Assembly: GCA_012728855.1 (NCBI GenBank)
Contig: JAAYEH010000363.1
Location: 1 to 37,748, forward strand
Direction of reading: 5' to 3'
Source: Rhodopirellula sp.
Lineage (GTDB): Bacteria > Planctomycetota > Planctomycetia > Pirellulales > Thermoguttaceae
Length of the DNA: 37,748 nucleotides
The translations under genes and the position numbers were made by a program. Shown here in pieces: positions 7,659 through 15,918 of the stretch. The notes under the pieces were generated by a model. That model saw nothing but the letters and a program-made list of their open reading frames with translations. It was not told the origin of the DNA and did not search any database. How positions within the stretch are numbered: the first letter of the stretch is position 1; the number at the start of each line of letters is the position of its first letter.

Positions 7659-10620
7659 GATTCGCCTTCGCTGTAAGTACAAGACATTCAAGCAGATGGG
7701 CGGTGACCAACCGGCTAACGTTCGGATGTTGCAACAGGGTTTGCAGATTCTCGGCGGCGTACGCGTCAGCCGAATTTCCGTTGCATTGCGAACGAGCGGT
7801 TTCGAGTATTTGTTCCAAAAACGGTTTTGACAAACGTAAGCCATCCACTCGTGGGTCAATCTCCTCCGACTCGTTTCGCGAAGAGCCGTCGTTTCTTCGT
7901 GGTCGGATTTGCTCCGCCAAAGCGTGCAACAGTGCTTTCGCTTGACCGGCACACTCGCTCCTACCGGATAGCCATTGCTGCACCAAGCGACCGGCCAGGA
8001 GGGGTGCCGCTTCTGCAACTTGCTCGAGAAGGCTTGCCAATGGTAGCGGGTCGACGAGTTCGTTCAGATTTGAAGCAATCTCTTCAAATGCCCCTGCCAG
8101 CTGCTCCGCTTCATCCGGCTGCGGTCTCCAATTAGTGAACATCTCGCGCACAACCTCATACCACGCCGGATCGGCGGTTGGCGGTCGCAAGTGTTCGGTC
8201 GCGAGAATTCGATCCGTTGAAGTCGGCTGTCGATTCGTACGGTCGTCGCGCCAGACTAGCCACGCTTCGGCAAATGCCAGTCCGTCTTCTTCAACCAGTG
8301 CCCGGATTGTGCCCGCGGTGCGGCGATCGAGGAGAGGAAACTGAAACCATCGCACGAGGGCCGCAGTTTCTTTGGCGTGTCCGTTGCGAATCTCATGGCG
8401 AACGCAACGACACCAATCATCCGTCCACCACGCCCCCAGTCGCTTGCCTCGATAAGCGACTGCGACTGCCACGATGCTGCCCGAATAGTCGAGCCCGTTA
8501 GAAGGCCGATCAAACCGCCAACTCCCTCCATTTTCTGTCGGCGTTATGGCTTCTCGTCCGATCGCCACGAGATGACCTTCGCTCGTCCAAACAACGATGC
8601 CGTGTTCGTGCGACGGTTCAATGGGATCCTGTAAGCGGACGATCACATCGGCACTGGCCGCGATCTGTAGGCAATCGAGCACACAACCACGATCGATTAC
8701 ACGAGACGCAAGTTTCTGACGCTGATCGCCCGCCGGTCGGTTGAACCTGCCTTCGGCCAATTCCAGCGCCTGCCCCCAACCTGCGAGATCCCGCAGTTGG
8801 CCGGGTCGTTTCCTTGGTATGCCGACCTCGCGGTAACCCTGAATTGCGATCCATTGGCGATCGCTGGAATCGGACGGATCCGGCACATGGACGAAACACG
8901 GAAGGCGACGAATTTCACCGACATTCAGGTCGTCAATGGGCGAATGCCTTTGCCATACGCCTCTGCAATTCAGCATAAGACCGTCCAACGGAAGGTCTAC
9001 GTTGCGGCGAATCACTCGGTGGTCCTCACCACAGACCGCCGCAATCCGCACGTCGACCCATCCCTTTAAGTCGTTGAGTTCCAGCGGAATGGGTGCCGAC
9101 TGTAGTGCCGAATTCGTTCTGTCCTTGAAGCTGATCGCCTTGCCAAACACACGCGCGCCCAACAGACGCGCCCCTGACGGAAGGGAAATCCTCAACCGGA
9201 ACGATCCGCGATCCCAATCAACGTCAATCGAACGAACCGCGATCGAGGCGATCCATCTAGGCGATTCGCTCGGCTCCTGATAGCGCTCGCAGCCGGCAAA
9301 CAACTCGTTGTTGTCCAGCAATATCCGCAAATCCGGTGACCAGCCGCCGGCCATGCGAATCCACTTGTGCGAGCCGCTGGACCACTCGCAGGAGGCCGTA
9401 TCTTGTGGTTCGATCACGGCGTCTATCGGGACGCGGAACGTGTAGCTTCGCGAGGGCACGAACGAATGCGTTTCACAGTCAACGGGCTCACTGCGCCCAT
9501 GACGTCCTTCGACCCATGCCTCCAATTCCGCGTCCGGATCGAACAATGAAAGCAGTTGAACCGCCAATGGCTCACTCGATCCGTCGGTGACGGCAACGCA
9601 GACGTTCGGCGTCACAGCCGCAAATTGAACGTCGCGACCCGATCCGCCCGCGCGTGCGAAGCCGCCGTCAAGCTGTTGAATGAACAGTGCTTTTGTTTCA
9701 TCGGCTACCGAGACGAAGAACCGATCGCATGAGCAAAGTTGATCCAGTTCTTGGCGAAGCGGTGCAACAAACTCGACCTTACCCGCGTTCCACACGAGGG
9801 ACGCCTCTCCTACATACGCGACGGATTGCGCGGCGTCGTCAATCGCCAGTGCCGGTGGTTCAGGCGGCCTCCATTCGGGCCTGGCGACAGCCGGCTTCCT
9901 TCGCGCTGCCGAAAGGACGTCATCGACCCAGTCATCGAGAATCCAAGGCGAGGCGAGCAAAATCTTCCGTAGTTCTTCTTCGTGCTTGAACCCGTCCTGA
10001 TACGCTTCCAAAGATTCGATCAGGCCAGCAAACGACTCAGATCGGTTCTCCTCGTCCTCTAGCAATAGCTGCGCGACCGTCGGGAGCGTATCCAGATAGA
10101 GCCATTTGCCAAGTTGCTCCTTCAGTCCCGTACGGGTCAATCCAAATTGCAGTTTGATGGACGTGAACCAATGCATCTTCCCCAGTTGGCGGACGATGTT
10201 CCGGAGGCCGTATTGAAGGCACGCCGCCTCGATGGCATGGCACAGCAGCGGTTTCGCCGCGCCCTGCTTGCTAAAAAGGACAGACTTGACTTCCGGCTTC
10301 CAACCGATGCTCCGGATAATGGGCCACGCTTCAGATTCTTCCGTTTCGCGCCGGCACACTTCCGCAGCAAGCGTCAGAAACAACAGCCCAAACTTCGGAG
10401 AACGCGAAGAGTACTGAAGATTGAGTTCGGCCTGATCGGGCAGCAAGCTGTGCGCCCATTGGTGCAGCCACACAAGGTCGTCAGGCGCAAGCGTCAGTTC
10501 GGCGATCGACCACCTGTCAGATTCTCTGTTCCCTGTCGCAGCCTGTTCTATCCTCGCGGAACCCTTGACAATCGACTCGCCTTGCCGCGTTGGATCCAAG
10601 CCACCGAAGATTCCGCCCAT
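7645..10620 (-). CDS. Large protein of unknown fold, possible DruH-like partner
   Basis: I chose ATG 10620 (MGGIFGGLDPT) because AAGGAG lies 7 nt upstream; a GTG seven codons earlier has no such site. The product is 991 aa. I find no nuclease, ATPase, methyltransferase or membrane motif. The N-terminal ~250 residues are predicted helical, with several Trp/Leu-rich stretches (WLHQWAHSLLP, MHWFTSIKLQFGLTRTGLK). The middle is beta-rich with acidic loops, and the C-terminal ~200 residues are helical repeats. It sits between the NERD helicase (25 nt upstream) and the DUF1998 helicase (14-nt overlap). By size and position next to a DruE-like protein it is the natural candidate for DruH of Druantia type III, but I cannot confirm this from sequence motifs. 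Confidence 0.6.
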   Translation of the reverse strand: MGGIFGGLDPTRQGESIVKGSARIEQAATGNRESDRWSIAELTLAPDDLVWLHQWAHSLLPDQAELNLQYSSRSPKFGLLFLTLAAEVCRRETEESEAWPIIRSIGWKPEVKSVLFSKQGAAKPLLCHAIEAACLQYGLRNIVRQLGKMHWFTSIKLQFGLTRTGLKEQLGKWLYLDTLPTVAQLLLEDEENRSESFAGLIESLEAYQDGFKHEEELRKILLASPWILDDWVDDVLSAARRKPAVARPEWRPPEPPALAIDDAAQSVAYVGEASLVWNAGKVEFVAPLRQELDQLCSCDRFFVSVADETKALFIQQLDGGFARAGGSGRDVQFAAVTPNVCVAVTDGSSEPLAVQLLSLFDPDAELEAWVEGRHGRSEPVDCETHSFVPSRSYTFRVPIDAVIEPQDTASCEWSSGSHKWIRMAGGWSPDLRILLDNNELFAGCERYQEPSESPRWIASIAVRSIDVDWDRGSFRLRISLPSGARLLGARVFGKAISFKDRTNSALQSAPIPLELNDLKGWVDVRIAAVCGEDHRVIRRNVDLPLDGLMLNCRGVWQRHSPIDDLNVGEIRRLPCFVHVPDPSDSSDRQWIAIQGYREVGIPRKRPGQLRDLAGWGQALELAEGRFNRPAGDQRQKLASRVIDRGCVLDCLQIAASADVIVRLQDPIEPSHEHGIVVWTSEGHLVAIGREAITPTENGGSWRFDRPSNGLDYSGSIVAVAVAYRGKRLGAWWTDDWCRCVRHEIRNGHAKETAALVRWFQFPLLDRRTAGTIRALVEEDGLAFAEAWLVWRDDRTNRQPTSTDRILATEHLRPPTADPAWYEVVREMFTNWRPQPDEAEQLAGAFEEIASNLNELVDPLPLASLLEQVAEAAPLLAGRLVQQWLSGRSECAGQAKALLHALAEQIRPRRNDGSSRNESEEIDPRVDGLRLSKPFLEQILETARSQCNGNSADAYAAENLQTLLQHPNVSRLVTAHLLECLVLTAKANHVTT

Positions 10621-10645
10621 TCGCCTGCTCCTTATCCTCACTGGT

Positions 10646-12295
10646 CTAGTGCCAATTGCCTATGACAATCAAGTGCGAACGAGGGCGCGAATACGCGGTG
10701 TAACAGAATCGCGTACGTGCGGCCTTGTCGCTGGGCAAGCAGTCGGCTTCCGCAAGCACGACAACGGCGTTCTCCAATCCTTTGAAATCCTGCACCGAAG
10801 CCAGGCGGACATCAACGCCGGATCGTGGCTTGGGGGAGAGTTTGCGACCGTGCGTCAGCGTCAAGTCGCAAAGTTGTGATTCGTCCACCTTGCGAGGTGT
10901 GAGGACGACAATATCATCAACGCCGATTTGGTCCTTTTCCATCAGGTCGCGGACTATGTGTTTCACCGACTGCCGCTCGTCGTTGCTCTGCTCAACGTCG
11001 CGGACCTTACGGCCGAGAGGACCAAGAGGCCGCTGCGGCGGATCGGCCTGATAGAAGTTCTGTAACCGGACGTGGATTGAACGCGTCGTCCGCACATTGT
11101 CTCCCAAGTGCAGTTCGATCATCCCTTCCGGCAAGCTGGTTTCGTGGCCGTAGATCTGCTGATTGTCGTCGACAAAAACATAGAGCACGTCACGTTTGGC
11201 GTCACGTAGCAGACCTTCGACGAATACCCACTCGTCCGCACAGAAATCCTGCCCCTCGTCCACCATGATTGCCTCGAAGCGAGAGTCCGGCGCTTGCTCA
11301 GCCAACTCAAGCAGTTTCCATCCGTACTCCGGTTCCAGCGGGGCCACATGAGTGTTTCTGTCTTGCCTGAACACCACTTCCAACAACTGGCTGTATGCCG
11401 CAATCACTAAGTTGTTGTCCGTCTTCGTCATCGATCGCAGGTGATCGGCCAGCGGTTCGCTACGGCACAACAACAAGGTACGGAATCCCTCGGCGTGCAA
11501 TTGAATCGCGCGTTTTCGAGCTAACCACGTCTTGCCAGATCCGGCGCCGCCGCGAACGGCAACGCGGGGCAGCTTTGCCGCCGCCTGGACGACACGGAAC
11601 TGGTCGTCCGTGAGTTTTTCGAAGCTCCGCGTCTCCAGCGGCAGATTCGCACCGAGTGAATCAGTGAACTCCAACGGCGTAGCGAACAAGAACACCAGCG
11701 TTTCGCACGATCTAGATGCTCGCGGATGGGGCCACGATGGGCCAAACCAGAAACTCGCCGCTGTGAGTACTCGGTCAGCCAAATTCGCCAGCATCGCCTT
11801 GTCGATGACGATGTCGCGGGACACGTCGCTGGGAAACACGGCATTTGCAGGCATCGCACTGTCGGGAAATACAACCAGCCGGCCCAGCCTGTTGACGGAA
11901 GCACCTTTCCAGAACGCGAGTTCATTGAACTTCTTGGCAAGATTGCGAGCATTGCGGGCGACCTGGCCGAAGGGATCGATATCGTGTTCCATTCTATACC
12001 GATCGCGCGACTTCCACTGGCCGTCCTTGTTCAGAAGAATCAAGCCACCCTTCACGTCGACAACCAACACTCCGCGTTTGGGATGTGCCATGACAAAGTC
12101 CGCCTCGCCTTCCTTGGGCTCGCCATTCCCAGGCTCCTTCAGCAACCATTTTGCTTGGTGAACGACGGTCCAATCCCGTTGAGTTGCGTCCAGCTGCGAT
12201 TTCAGCTCGTCGTACACAACCACTTCGGCGCGGAACTTCGGGTTGTTCCGTGTGGCAAGCGGTAGTTCTTGTGGAATATAACGGTTCTTCGCCAT
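10646..12295 (-). CDS. NERD nuclease-domain SF1 helicase
   Basis: The protein is 549 aa from ATG 12295 (MAKNRYIPQE). The N-terminal NERD domain (about 20-130) has the PD-(D/E)XK-like pattern E-x-D at 64-66 and VVDVKGG at 78-84, the presumed metal site with K82. An SF1 UvrD-like helicase follows: Walker A GGAGSGKT (249-256), Walker B VDEGQD (345-350), DDNQQIYG (376-383), DFKGLE (503-508) and YTAYSRPRSHLIVIG (532-546). It is short for a UvrD helicase and lacks the large 1B/2B subdomains. It is the first gene of the operon with the 991-aa protein and the DUF1998 helicase, 25 nt apart. A DNA-degrading or DNA-sensing role in defence is inferred. No strong Shine-Dalgarno precedes the start. Confidence 0.85.
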   Translation of the reverse strand: MAKNRYIPQELPLATRNNPKFRAEVVVYDELKSQLDATQRDWTVVHQAKWLLKEPGNGEPKEGEADFVMAHPKRGVLVVDVKGGLILLNKDGQWKSRDRYRMEHDIDPFGQVARNARNLAKKFNELAFWKGASVNRLGRLVVFPDSAMPANAVFPSDVSRDIVIDKAMLANLADRVLTAASFWFGPSWPHPRASRSCETLVFLFATPLEFTDSLGANLPLETRSFEKLTDDQFRVVQAAAKLPRVAVRGGAGSGKTWLARKRAIQLHAEGFRTLLLCRSEPLADHLRSMTKTDNNLVIAAYSQLLEVVFRQDRNTHVAPLEPEYGWKLLELAEQAPDSRFEAIMVDEGQDFCADEWVFVEGLLRDAKRDVLYVFVDDNQQIYGHETSLPEGMIELHLGDNVRTTRSIHVRLQNFYQADPPQRPLGPLGRKVRDVEQSNDERQSVKHIVRDLMEKDQIGVDDIVVLTPRKVDESQLCDLTLTHGRKLSPKPRSGVDVRLASVQDFKGLENAVVVLAEADCLPSDKAARTRFCYTAYSRPRSHLIVIGNWH

Positions 12296-12700
12296 GGGTT
12301 TTGGCTAGCCGACTATTTGCTGGAGAGGTGGAGCAATGTGTCACCAACGATTGTACACCAACGTATATGCGTATGCACGAGACCATTCCGGTCACATGCC
12401 CGAAATTCAAAATGCGCCTCCACAATGTCACGGCTCGCCCGGCAAACACAAAAAGTGCTTCGCAATTGGCAAAGTCTCCACGTTCGTCGTTATGTCTCCA
12501 GCCGGAAATGTCGGTTGCGAGCGCAAACGACATCTTCTTCTGGATGCTTGCCAAAAAAAGCTGCGGCGGTGGCGCACACACCCTGAAGCCCTTCCTGCAA
12601 TCGCAGCCCTCACTCCCGTGCAGAGTTGACTGCAAACCACCCGTCAAGGCGGGTGTTAATTCGCGACGGAACGAACCTTTGATCGTTTCGCGGTAGAGGA
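12296..12700. other. Intergenic leader of the helicase operon
   Basis: No gene is recognisable here. On the minus strand an open frame from the MmeI-like remnant continues through without family similarity. The operon promoter presumably lies here, but I see only a -10-like TACAAT (minus strand, near 12351-12356) without a good -35. A small hairpin (CACCCG 12638-12643, CGGGTG 12650-12655) is present. Confidence 0.35.
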
Positions 12701-12968
12701 GGAGTTGCTGATAGGCTTCGTCCAGGTTGCGGCGCTTCTTCTTGTACTCCCAGCCAAAGCGGCCGCGCATCCAGACATCCGCCCATCCCTGGCCGCCGGA
12801 CGTCTTGCGGACTCCGCGCTCGAACGTGTACCAGGCGCCGTCGGGATCGGCGGTGGCCGGGGTCGGCTGCCCCAACAAGGCACAGAGATCGAGAAAATGC
12901 TGCTGGCAGGCGCTGCGTTCGGAGAGGTTGGCGCGTTGCCACTTGGCAGTGAATTCGTGCGGCGTCAT
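12701..12968 (-). pseudogene. MmeI-like type IIL R-M enzyme, N-terminal remnant (copy 1)
   Basis: From ATG 12968 the minus strand reads MTPHEFTAKWQRANLSER, then QQHFLDLCALLGQPTPA, DPDGAWYTFERGVRKTSGG, GWADVWMRGRFGWEYKKK and LDEAYQQLLLYRETI. This is the N-terminal domain of MmeI-like methyltransferase/endonucleases, which includes the PD-(D/E)XK elements (here the WEYKKK strand). After about 90 residues similarity ends, though the frame stays open, so the methyltransferase, spacer and target-recognition domains are gone. The C-terminal remnant of a similar enzyme, on the same strand, is at 587-770 on the far side of the helicase operon. Confidence 0.75.
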
Positions 12969-12972
12969 CCCT
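12823..12972. repeat. 150-bp direct repeat, copy 1
   Basis: This segment matches 13402-13551 over 150 bp with two mismatches by my reading (G/C in the GGTGGCC context and A/G in AAGGCACAG). It covers the first ~49 codons of the MmeI-like remnant. Offset between copies is 579 bp. Confidence 0.85.
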
Positions 12973-13251
12973 GCGGCCCGTCGGGTGTGGGTTCGTTCGT
13001 TCCGCGCGCCGTGCGCGTCTTTCGCCACGCCGGGGTGATGGGTTTGCAGGCGTCCGGTCCAACCACATCGTCCGTTTGCTCGCGGCTCGGCTGCTGCGAG
13101 ATAGGGTCCATACCTACCCCACGGCTGGCAACGCCCAGATTCTAACCGGTCCGCGGAAACCCGCCTAGTGGCCGCCGACACACGGCCGCGATGACTTGCG
13201 AGTTGGGGCTAAATCCCGCGCAGGTCGGATCGAATTGGCCGATTCGGAGTC

Positions 13252-13318
13252 CCCTTCTCCTTCCTTCTCGCCACTCCCGCCTCGATGCGGCGGGAGCGGC
13301 GAGAAGGAAGGAGAAGGG
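13252..13318. repeat. 30-bp near-perfect inverted repeat (hairpin)
   Basis: Left arm 13252-13281 and right arm 13289-13318 are complementary at 29 of 30 positions, with a 7-nt loop TCGATGC. One arm is pyrimidine-rich and the other purine-rich (GAGAAGGAAGGAGAAGGG). It lies between the two copies of the 150-bp direct repeat. There is no T-run; it looks like a dispersed hairpin (MITE/REP-like) rather than a terminator. Confidence 0.85.
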
Positions 13319-13337
13319 TATGGCAAGACTGCCTGCG

Positions 13338-13547
13338 CTAGCCATCAATCGTGGCTTCCACCGGGGCGAGCCCGAGTGGCGGCCCTTTCCACGAAACGTG
13401 AAACGTGTACCAGGCGCCGTCGGGATCGGCCGTGGCCGGGGTCGGCTGCCCCAACAAGGCGCAGAGATCGAGAAAATGCTGCTGGCAGGCGCTGCGTTCG
13501 GAGAGGTTGGCGCGTTGCCACTTGGCAGTGAATTCGTGCGGCGTCAT
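13338..13547 (-). pseudogene. MmeI-like N-terminal remnant (copy 2)
   Basis: ATG 13547 opens a 69-codon frame whose first 48 residues repeat the MmeI-like N-terminus (MTPHEFTAKW through GAWYTF) almost exactly. It then switches to unrelated sequence (HVSWKGPPLGL...) and stops at 13338-13340. The junction coincides with the end of the 150-bp direct repeat. It is a partial duplication, not a second gene. Confidence 0.75.
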
Positions 13548-13551
13548 CCCT
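13402..13551. repeat. 150-bp direct repeat, copy 2
   Basis: This is the second copy of the repeat at 12823-12972, in the same orientation, with two mismatches. The flanks differ on both sides. Confidence 0.85.
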
Positions 13552-13559
13552 CGCCTGCC

Positions 13560-13755
13560 TCGGCTCGATCTGCCGGGATGTATGGAATCAGCCCTTTCTT
13601 GAAGGCCATTTCTTGGAGTTCCCGAGGTGCGTGGCGGATGTCCATCAGGAGTTCGAAAACTGCTCCGCAGAGACCTGGAGTTTTCGGTTCACGAAAGACA
13701 GGATGGCCGCATACAGGTCGTAGAACAGCTTGCCTTCGTCGAATGTCAGGTTCAT
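13560..13755 (-). pseudogene. Frameshifted remnant of a small conserved protein
   Basis: ATG 13755 on the minus strand encodes MNLTFDEGKLFYDLYAAIL then FVNRKLQVSAEQFSNS and a TGA at 13645-13647. The next frame continues with LMDIRHAPRELQEMAFKKG and LIPYIPADR, which reads like real protein. This suggests one gene broken by a frameshift or an internal deletion. The pattern resembles uncharacterised proteins I associate with planctomycetes; I know no function. Confidence 0.35.
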
Positions 13756-13769
13756 GATTTCGCCGATGG

Positions 13770-14609
13770 CTACTCTGCCGCGGCGACGGGGTTTTTCAGG
13801 ACGCCAACCCCTTCCAACTCCACTTCCACCACGTCGCCCGGCTTGATATCGGTCGTTTTGCCGGGAGTGCCCGTGAAGATCAGGTCGCCCGCTTCGAGCG
13901 TGACGAAACGGCTGGCGAAGCTGACCATTGCGGCAACGCCATGCACCAGGTCGCTTGTCCGCTGTTGCTGGCGAACCACGCCGTTGACGCGGCAGGTGAG
14001 CAGGAGGTCGTCGTAATCGATGCCCGCGACGATCGAAGGTCCACAGGGGCCGAAGGTATCGGTCCCCTTGGCGCGCCACCATTGGACGTCGTTCTTCTGC
14101 CAATCCCGCGCGCTGACGTCGTTGCCGCAGGTGACGCCGAATACATAATCGAGGGCCTTATCGACCGGCACGTTCTTCGCACGCCGGCCGATGACGATCA
14201 CGAGTTCGGCCTCGTGATGGACGACGTTGCTGCCCTTGGGCAGCACGATGGTATCCCCGTCGCCGATGAGGCAACTTGGCGGCTTGAAAAACAGTTCGGG
14301 ATCGGGATGTTTCGACTGCGCGCCGAGATGCGATTGGTAGTTGCCGGCGGCCGCGAGGATCTTGGTCGGCACGGTGGGAGCGAGGAGCTTCACGTCGGCC
14401 AGGGCATGCGTTTGACCGGTCGGCACGTGCGAGGCGAACAAGTCGCCGGCGATGCGGCGGACGCGATCGCCTTGGACGATGCCGTAGCCGACCGTGTCGC
14501 CCGCTTGGAAACGAACGTAACGAGAGATCTTCTTTTCCGCGGCAAGAGCGCTGGCGCCGAAGAGCGGCAGCACGAGCAAAGCAACCAAAGCACGCCGGAA
14601 GCAGAACAT
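13770..14609 (-). CDS. Secreted fumarylacetoacetate hydrolase family protein
   Basis: ATG 14609 is preceded by AAAGGAGGT, 4 nt away, which settles the start; the product is 279 aa. Residues 1-23 are a signal peptide (RR, hydrophobic core LVALLVLPLFGA, then SALAA). The mature part is an FAH fold: HHEAELVIVIG carries the metal-binding Glu, and FGVTCGNDVSARDWQ and KGTDTFGPCGP are the other conserved blocks, with TGTPGKT near the end. FAH-family enzymes cleave C-C bonds in, or decarboxylate or isomerise, 2-oxo acids with a divalent metal. Export is unusual for the family, and the substrate is unknown. It is divergent from the URO-D-like gene. Confidence 0.85.
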   Translation of the reverse strand: MFCFRRALVALLVLPLFGASALAAEKKISRYVRFQAGDTVGYGIVQGDRVRRIAGDLFASHVPTGQTHALADVKLLAPTVPTKILAAAGNYQSHLGAQSKHPDPELFFKPPSCLIGDGDTIVLPKGSNVVHHEAELVIVIGRRAKNVPVDKALDYVFGVTCGNDVSARDWQKNDVQWWRAKGTDTFGPCGPSIVAGIDYDDLLLTCRVNGVVRQQQRTSDLVHGVAAMVSFASRFVTLEAGDLIFTGTPGKTTDIKPGDVVEVELEGVGVLKNPVAAAE

Positions 14610-14669
14610 GGCAACCTCCTTTAGTCTTCCTCGAACGACCCGCTCGCAGTCACGACTCGGCCGGGTCGC

Positions 14670-14697
14670 TTGCGGTGGACGAAACACGGTGTACGAT
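14670..14697 (+). promoter_or_regulatory. Weak promoter candidate before URO-D-like gene
   Basis: TTGCGG at 14670-14675 and TACGAT at 14692-14697 are spaced by 16 nt in the divergent region. The gene starts 170 nt further on, so this is only a candidate. Confidence 0.25.
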
Positions 14698-14800
14698 TCC
14701 CTCTCTTGTATGACCCCGGCCACACCGAGTCAAGCGGGCGGAGGGCTCCGGCGTTGTCCCGCCGCGCTTGCGGTCGGCGCCGCGAACCGGTAGGCTGGAG

Positions 14801-14826
14801 GTTGCCTACAACAGTTGCCTACAACA
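14801..14826. repeat. 13-bp tandem duplication
   Basis: GTTGCCTACAACA occurs twice in tandem (14801-14813, 14814-14826), directly before an AGCAGCCCGGCTGCT palindrome in the leader of the URO-D-like gene. Confidence 0.85.
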
Positions 14827-14841
14827 AGCAGCCCGGCTGCT
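14827..14841. repeat. 15-bp palindrome AGCAGCC-N-GGCTGCT, copy 1
   Basis: AGCAGCCCGGCTGCT; 7-bp arms around a single central base. Other copies are at 32967, 33022 and 36898. All four lie between genes. Confidence 0.85.
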
Positions 14842-14867
14842 CAATCCGCTTTCCCCTCAGCCCAGCT

Positions 14868-15887
14868 ATGAACGGTTACGAACGTATTTCCGCCGCGATG
14901 GCCGGCCGCCAAGTCGACTGCCTTCCGCTGATGCCGATTACGATGATGTTCGCGGCGGACCAGATCGGGGCGGCGTATGGCGAGTATGCCCGCGACCACC
15001 GCACGTTGGTCGAGGGCCAGTTGCGCACGGCAGAGCGTTTCGATTTCGACTTTGTCTCCTGCATCTCCGACCCGGCTCGCGAGGCGGCCGACTGCGGCGC
15101 GAAGATCCAGTATTTCGACGATCAACCGCCGGCCATCGACGAGACTCAAGCGCTTTTGGCCGATAAGTCGCGGCTGGTTGGCGTCACGGTTCCCGATCCG
15201 CTGGGCGGCGGTCGCATGACCGATCGGGTGCAGGCCGCGTCGTTGTTTCGGGAAAAGGTCGGCGGTGAGCTGGCGATTGAAGGGTGGATTGAGGGCCCCT
15301 GTGCGGAGGCAGCGGATCTGCGCGGCATCAACAACCTGATGCTCGACTTCTACGATGACCCGCCGTTCGTTCGCGATCTTTTCGATTTCGCCCTGGAGAC
15401 GGGAGTGCGATTTGCTCGCGCGCAGGTCGAGGCCGGAGTGGATCTAATCGGTATGGGCGATGCGGCCGCGTCGCTCGTTGGGCCGCAGATCTACGAGGAG
15501 TTTGTCTGGCCGTACGAAAAGAGGCTGGTCGACGCGCTGCATGAGATGGGCACGAAGGTCCGGCTCCATATCTGCGGCAACGTCGGCAGGATTCTGGAGC
15601 CAATCGGGCGATTGGGTTGCGACATCGTCGATCTGGATTTCATGGTCCCCGTCGCCAAGGCCCGCGAGGCGATGGGCCCGAATCAAGTGTTGCTGGGCAA
15701 CATCAACCCCGTCGCCGCGCTCCGCAACAGCACCCCGGGTCTGGTCACCGCCGCGCTGGCCCAGTGCTATCGTGAGGCGGGGCCGCGTTATATTGTCAGC
15801 GCCGGCTGCGAGGTGCCTCGCGACACGGCAGACGCCAATCTCTTTGCCATGCGAGAGTTCGCTCGCTCGCAGCGCCCGGCCTTGTGA
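14868..15887 (+). CDS. URO-D/MtaA-type methyltransferase homologue
   Basis: The protein is 339 aa from ATG 14868 (MNGYERISAAMAGRQVD), a typical start for this branch. It is a uroporphyrinogen-decarboxylase-fold protein. H234-x-C236 (RLHICGN) and C314 (SAGCEVPRDT) match the zinc ligands of methylcobamide:coenzyme M methyltransferases such as MtaA/MtbA, which true haem-pathway URO-D lacks. The likely chemistry is zinc-thiolate-dependent methyl transfer involving a cobamide; the substrate is unknown. The longer upstream frame has no family similarity. It stands alone on the plus strand, divergent from the FAH-family gene. A second, more distant URO-D-fold gene is at 29169-30383. Confidence 0.8.
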   Translation: MNGYERISAAMAGRQVDCLPLMPITMMFAADQIGAAYGEYARDHRTLVEGQLRTAERFDFDFVSCISDPAREAADCGAKIQYFDDQPPAIDETQALLADKSRLVGVTVPDPLGGGRMTDRVQAASLFREKVGGELAIEGWIEGPCAEAADLRGINNLMLDFYDDPPFVRDLFDFALETGVRFARAQVEAGVDLIGMGDAAASLVGPQIYEEFVWPYEKRLVDALHEMGTKVRLHICGNVGRILEPIGRLGCDIVDLDFMVPVAKAREAMGPNQVLLGNINPVAALRNSTPGLVTAALAQCYREAGPRYIVSAGCEVPRDTADANLFAMREFARSQRPAL

Positions 15888-15888
15888 G

Positions 15889-15918
15889 GGCTTCGCTGCT
15901 CTTCCAGCGGGCGAAGCC
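15889..15918. terminator. Hairpin after URO-D-like stop codon
   Basis: GGCTTCGC (15889-15896) pairs with GCGAAGCC (15911-15918), and inner GCT/AGC extends the stem. It begins 2 nt after the stop codon, as a terminator would, but lacks a T-run. It overlaps the end of the DUF1080 remnant, so it might be incidental. Confidence 0.4.

Noticed and set aside
14868..15887. Haem-pathway uroporphyrinogen decarboxylase (hemE)
   Set aside because: The H-x-C...C zinc ligands and the N-terminal sequence are of the methyltransferase branch.
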